Shown piece by piece: positions 61,865-64,000 of a stretch of 64,000 bases of DNA. The notes beneath the pieces were generated by a model. It was not told the origin of the DNA and did not search any database. It saw only the letters and a program-made list of their open reading frames with translations. The DNA lies in assembly GCA_029762625.1 (NCBI GenBank), contig JARVGI010000001.1:372001-436000 (forward strand), in the 5' to 3' direction. Within the stretch, counting starts at the first letter, position 1, and each line of letters starts with the position of its first letter. Origin of the DNA: Methanomicrobiaceae archaeon (GTDB lineage Archaea > Halobacteriota > Methanomicrobia > Methanomicrobiales > Methanomicrobiaceae). Made by a program: the position numbers and the translations under genes.

Positions 61865-62116
61865 TCAGAATGCCCGTGCCGTGACGCGCCATGTGGTGCT
61901 GTTGGAATAACTCCACCGGGATATATCAAGCTCCTCGCAGATGTCTGCGAGTATGGCGAGATTGGTTCCCACCTCTTTCGGGGAAAGACCCAGTTCCTTG
62001 GCAATATACTTTGACTTAAAGTAGTGTTTTCCTTTCGTCAGGCCCGCAAGGAGATATGTCAAAATCTTGATCTGCGATGCGGTATACTTCTCTCGAATGG
62101 TGCCCATGCGTGACAT
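61865..62116 (-). CDS. Small winged-helix-like protein (DUF7123-like)
   Basis: This 83-residue protein contains YTASQIKILTYLLAGLTKG, then YFKSKYIAKELGLSPKEVGTNLAILADIC and a final strand pair, a compact winged helix common in archaea. The ATG at 62116 has SD GGAGGGAC 5 nt away; another ATG three codons later is possible. A TTTAAATATG box lies about 40 nt upstream, and the spacer behind it holds two short inverted repeats. Confidence 0.82.
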   Translation of the reverse strand: MSRMGTIREKYTASQIKILTYLLAGLTKGKHYFKSKYIAKELGLSPKEVGTNLAILADICEELDISRWSYSNSTTWRVTARAF

Positions 62117-62274
62117 TCGGTCCCTCCACAAGTAAACTCAGTTATAGTACAATTCATATTTAAATGTACCCTTTTCCCCCTGGTAAAAGCACTCTTTTGA
62201 TATGACACCTGACTGATAGGTGCTCACAATGCTCACCAAAACAGAAGCCAGGACCAGGCACATTTGATTAGCTC

Positions 62275-62289
62275 CAGTGATTATCACTG
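62275..62289. promoter_or_regulatory. Short perfect palindrome in the spacer
   Basis: CAGTGATTATCACTG has 7-bp arms around one base. It lies about 160 nt upstream of the winged-helix gene and 87 nt past the end of the DHH gene. About four such 15-mers are expected by chance in 64 kb, so it is weak evidence. Confidence 0.25.
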
Positions 62290-62375
62290 CTATCCACGAT
62301 TTATAATAATCCAGTTCGTTTTAAATATCAGAAGAAAGAGGAATGGTTTGCGGGAAGAAATTTTATAATGCGGAG

Positions 62376-64000
62376 TTAGCGGGTGGATTCAACGGGAAAC
62401 GCGCCAATCTTTTCAATTAAGCGTTTAAACACCACATCACGCATTCCTTCGACGAATTTTATGCTCCCCACCACGAGGTGCCCCCCGCCGTTCACCCCGC
62501 CGCCGGTGATCTCGTCCCGCAATTCCCGTACCATCTGCGGGATGTTCATCAGCACCCCACGGGACCGGATCACCGCGAAGTCAGGCCCGAGACCGAGCGT
62601 GACCACGGCGTCCTGGGCGTTGGCGGTGCAAAGCCGGTCATGCACTTCCCCGGACGTCTTGCCGGGCGGCGGGAACGTGAACCGGTGGGCGTACATTTCC
62701 ACATCGAGCACAAAGAGCCGGGCGCCGTTTTCGAGTACCTGCTCCTGCACGTGGGGCATCGACGCGCTCAGCTGCTCCTCGATCGCCCGGTTGGCCTCCA
62801 TCGTCAGCAGGGCCACAAGGTTTCTGTGCCGTTCGGGGTTGTTCTTGAGATTCAGAATATCCTTGACGATTTCCCTGCCGTCATTGAACCGCAGCCAGAA
62901 CTGCTCATAGTCAAGGGAGAGCGCAATGTTCTTCAGGTACGCTTCATCATAGTCATCGCTCACGAGATCCAGATAGCGGTGCCGTTCGGGTGCCTCGCTC
63001 CGGTCACCCACCGCCGCAACGGCGGGCAGGTGGCGGATGAGGGGTTCCACGGGCGGATGGATCAGGCGGGCGAGTTCGGTCCCGAGCATTCCCGCGGTGA
63101 TCCCGAAATCACCGCCGGCATGGTAGGGGTTGACGTGGGCCATGAGGTACTGGTCGACGCTTGCGTCCGGGTGGTGGTGGTCGACGACCACGATCGGCAA
63201 CCCGTAGACCTTCGCCATCCGGTACGAAGGCTCATCCTCCTCCGTCGAGCCGTTGTCCATCATGAGGATCAGGGGAAGTTTCTGCCCGAAGCGTACATGG
63301 TCCTTGAGCGCGTAGTCGAGATCCCTCGTAACGTCCTCGATCTCATAGAAGGGGGCTTTTGAAGGAGCGCGTTTGAACAGGTACGATTCAGAGTCGAAAT
63401 CGGCACCGCTCTCGCGGATCAGGGCGACGACCGCCTGTTCCACGGCGACCGAAGCACAGATGCCGTCCGCGTCCGCATGGTGCCTGAGAATGATGGGCTG
63501 TGCGGTGAACACCGATTTCCTGATTATCTTGGCGATTTTGCGGAGCTCGGGTTTGAGGTTTTCCAGCACCTCGCTCTCCACCAGGAACGGGATGTCTTCT
63601 GGTTCAGCCCGTACCTCAAGCGCCTCTTCAAGCCGCTGCCGCACCCGGTCCGCTTCCTCCCCCACCAGGACGGTCATCGAGGCAACCTCGATCTGGACCT
63701 GGTTGTTGCGCATCATGACCTCGCCGACAACCTCAACGAGATCCCCGAGCTGCACGTCAGGATAGGCGCGAACCCCCGCTTCGATAAATGCCGCCGCGTT
63801 TTCTGTGCCGGTCTCATCCACGATCGTGAAGATCGTAGGGCCGGAAGTCTGCTTGATCTGGGCAACCTCGCCATCGATGGTGACCGTCCGCCCCACGCGG
63901 GTGGCGAGATCTGAAAGCCGCACCATCGGGGTTTTCTTGACCACCATCTGGGTGGTATACACGGGCGGGGTTACCTCTTCGAGGTCAATATTGCCGTTGC
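62376..64000 (-). CDS. DHH-family phosphoesterase with OB fold (RecJ-like), 5' end missing
   Basis: At least 541 residues are visible; the reading frame continues through the right edge, so the N-terminus is missing. An OB-fold domain (VGRTVTIDGEVAQIKQTSGPTIFTIVDE) precedes the DHH catalytic domain with RHHADADGIC, MMDNGSTEEDE and VVVDHHHPD motifs. A C-terminal DHHA1-like GGGVNGGGHLVVG follows. This is the archaeal RecJ-like or GAN nuclease family. A GTG near 63962 is in frame but family length suggests more N-terminal sequence. Confidence 0.93.
   Translation of the reverse strand, partial: NGNIDLEEVTPPVYTTQMVVKKTPMVRLSDLATRVGRTVTIDGEVAQIKQTSGPTIFTIVDETGTENAAAFIEAGVRAYPDVQLGDLVEVVGEVMMRNNQVQIEVASMTVLVGEEADRVRQRLEEALEVRAEPEDIPFLVESEVLENLKPELRKIAKIIRKSVFTAQPIILRHHADADGICASVAVEQAVVALIRESGADFDSESYLFKRAPSKAPFYEIEDVTRDLDYALKDHVRFGQKLPLILMMDNGSTEEDEPSYRMAKVYGLPIVVVDHHHPDASVDQYLMAHVNPYHAGGDFGITAGMLGTELARLIHPPVEPLIRHLPAVAAVGDRSEAPERHRYLDLVSDDYDEAYLKNIALSLDYEQFWLRFNDGREIVKDILNLKNNPERHRNLVALLTMEANRAIEEQLSASMPHVQEQVLENGARLFVLDVEMYAHRFTFPPPGKTSGEVHDRLCTANAQDAVVTLGLGPDFAVIRSRGVLMNIPQMVRELRDEITGGGVNGGGHLVVGSIKFVEGMRDVVFKRLIEKIGAFPVESTR

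Overview
The window is a high-GC archaeal chromosome segment. Methanogenesis marker protein 8 (DUF2099), TFE, aTrm56, a Mbh-type [NiFe] hydrogenase and the archaeal homocysteine-synthesis genes point to a hydrogenotrophic methanogen of the Methanomicrobiales. This placement rests on gene families read by eye; I cannot name the genus. Gene density is high. Most operons are joined by ATGA or GTGA stop/start overlaps, and many lone genes have a TATA-like box about 25-30 nt before the start codon, as expected for leaderless or short-leader mRNAs.

Left third (1-24.7 kb). A small acidic protein is followed by carAB (pyrimidine/arginine precursor), a Cys-rich thioredoxin-like protein, a beta carbonic anhydrase and ilvD. 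Next comes a tightly overlapping tetrapyrrole operon in the order sirC-hemA-hemB-hemL-hemC-sumT, which lacks a recognisable hemD. A Trk potassium uptake pair (trkH, trkA) precedes tRNA-Gly(GCC). A hydrogenase maturation protease then faces a complete 14-gene mbhA-N operon, encoding a membrane-bound ferredoxin-dependent hydrogenase with Mrp-type antiporter subunits. The mbh promoter region carries a perfect 11-bp inverted repeat.

Middle (24.8-39.1 kb). Here lie a Zn-ribbon/PUA/PP-loop/Fe-S protein overlapping hisH, a membrane-anchored HTH regulator with alaS, and a SWIM-finger/Nif3 pair. The contiguous homocysteine trio is a DUF39-CBS sulfurtransferase, a NIL-ferredoxin and a UPF0280 protein. 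An information-processing operon follows: HTH, aTrm56, ATP-grasp, TFE, HD. The section ends with an ACT regulator, tRNA-Leu(GAG) and a HEAT-like protein.

Signalling island (39.2-49.0 kb). It holds a degenerate receiver-PAS-GAF-kinase hybrid, a stand-alone response regulator, a membrane PAS kinase and a giant eight-PAS kinase. The first and last share a duplicated C-terminal half. The hybrid has lost both its receiver aspartate and its H-box histidine.

Right part (49.4-64 kb). This section contains TspO, a HAD hydrolase, marker protein 8, a DUF1624 membrane protein, adenine deaminase with a lipoprotein, and an MglA/COG2229-type small GTPase. Facing the GTPase is a ParA-MCP-CheW-CheR module without CheA or CheY; its ParA reading frame has no ATG, GTG or TTG before the Walker A motif. 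Small membrane and zinc-ribbon proteins follow, then a small winged-helix protein, and a DHH/OB-fold phosphoesterase runs off the right edge.

No CRISPR array, rRNA or insertion sequence was recognised.
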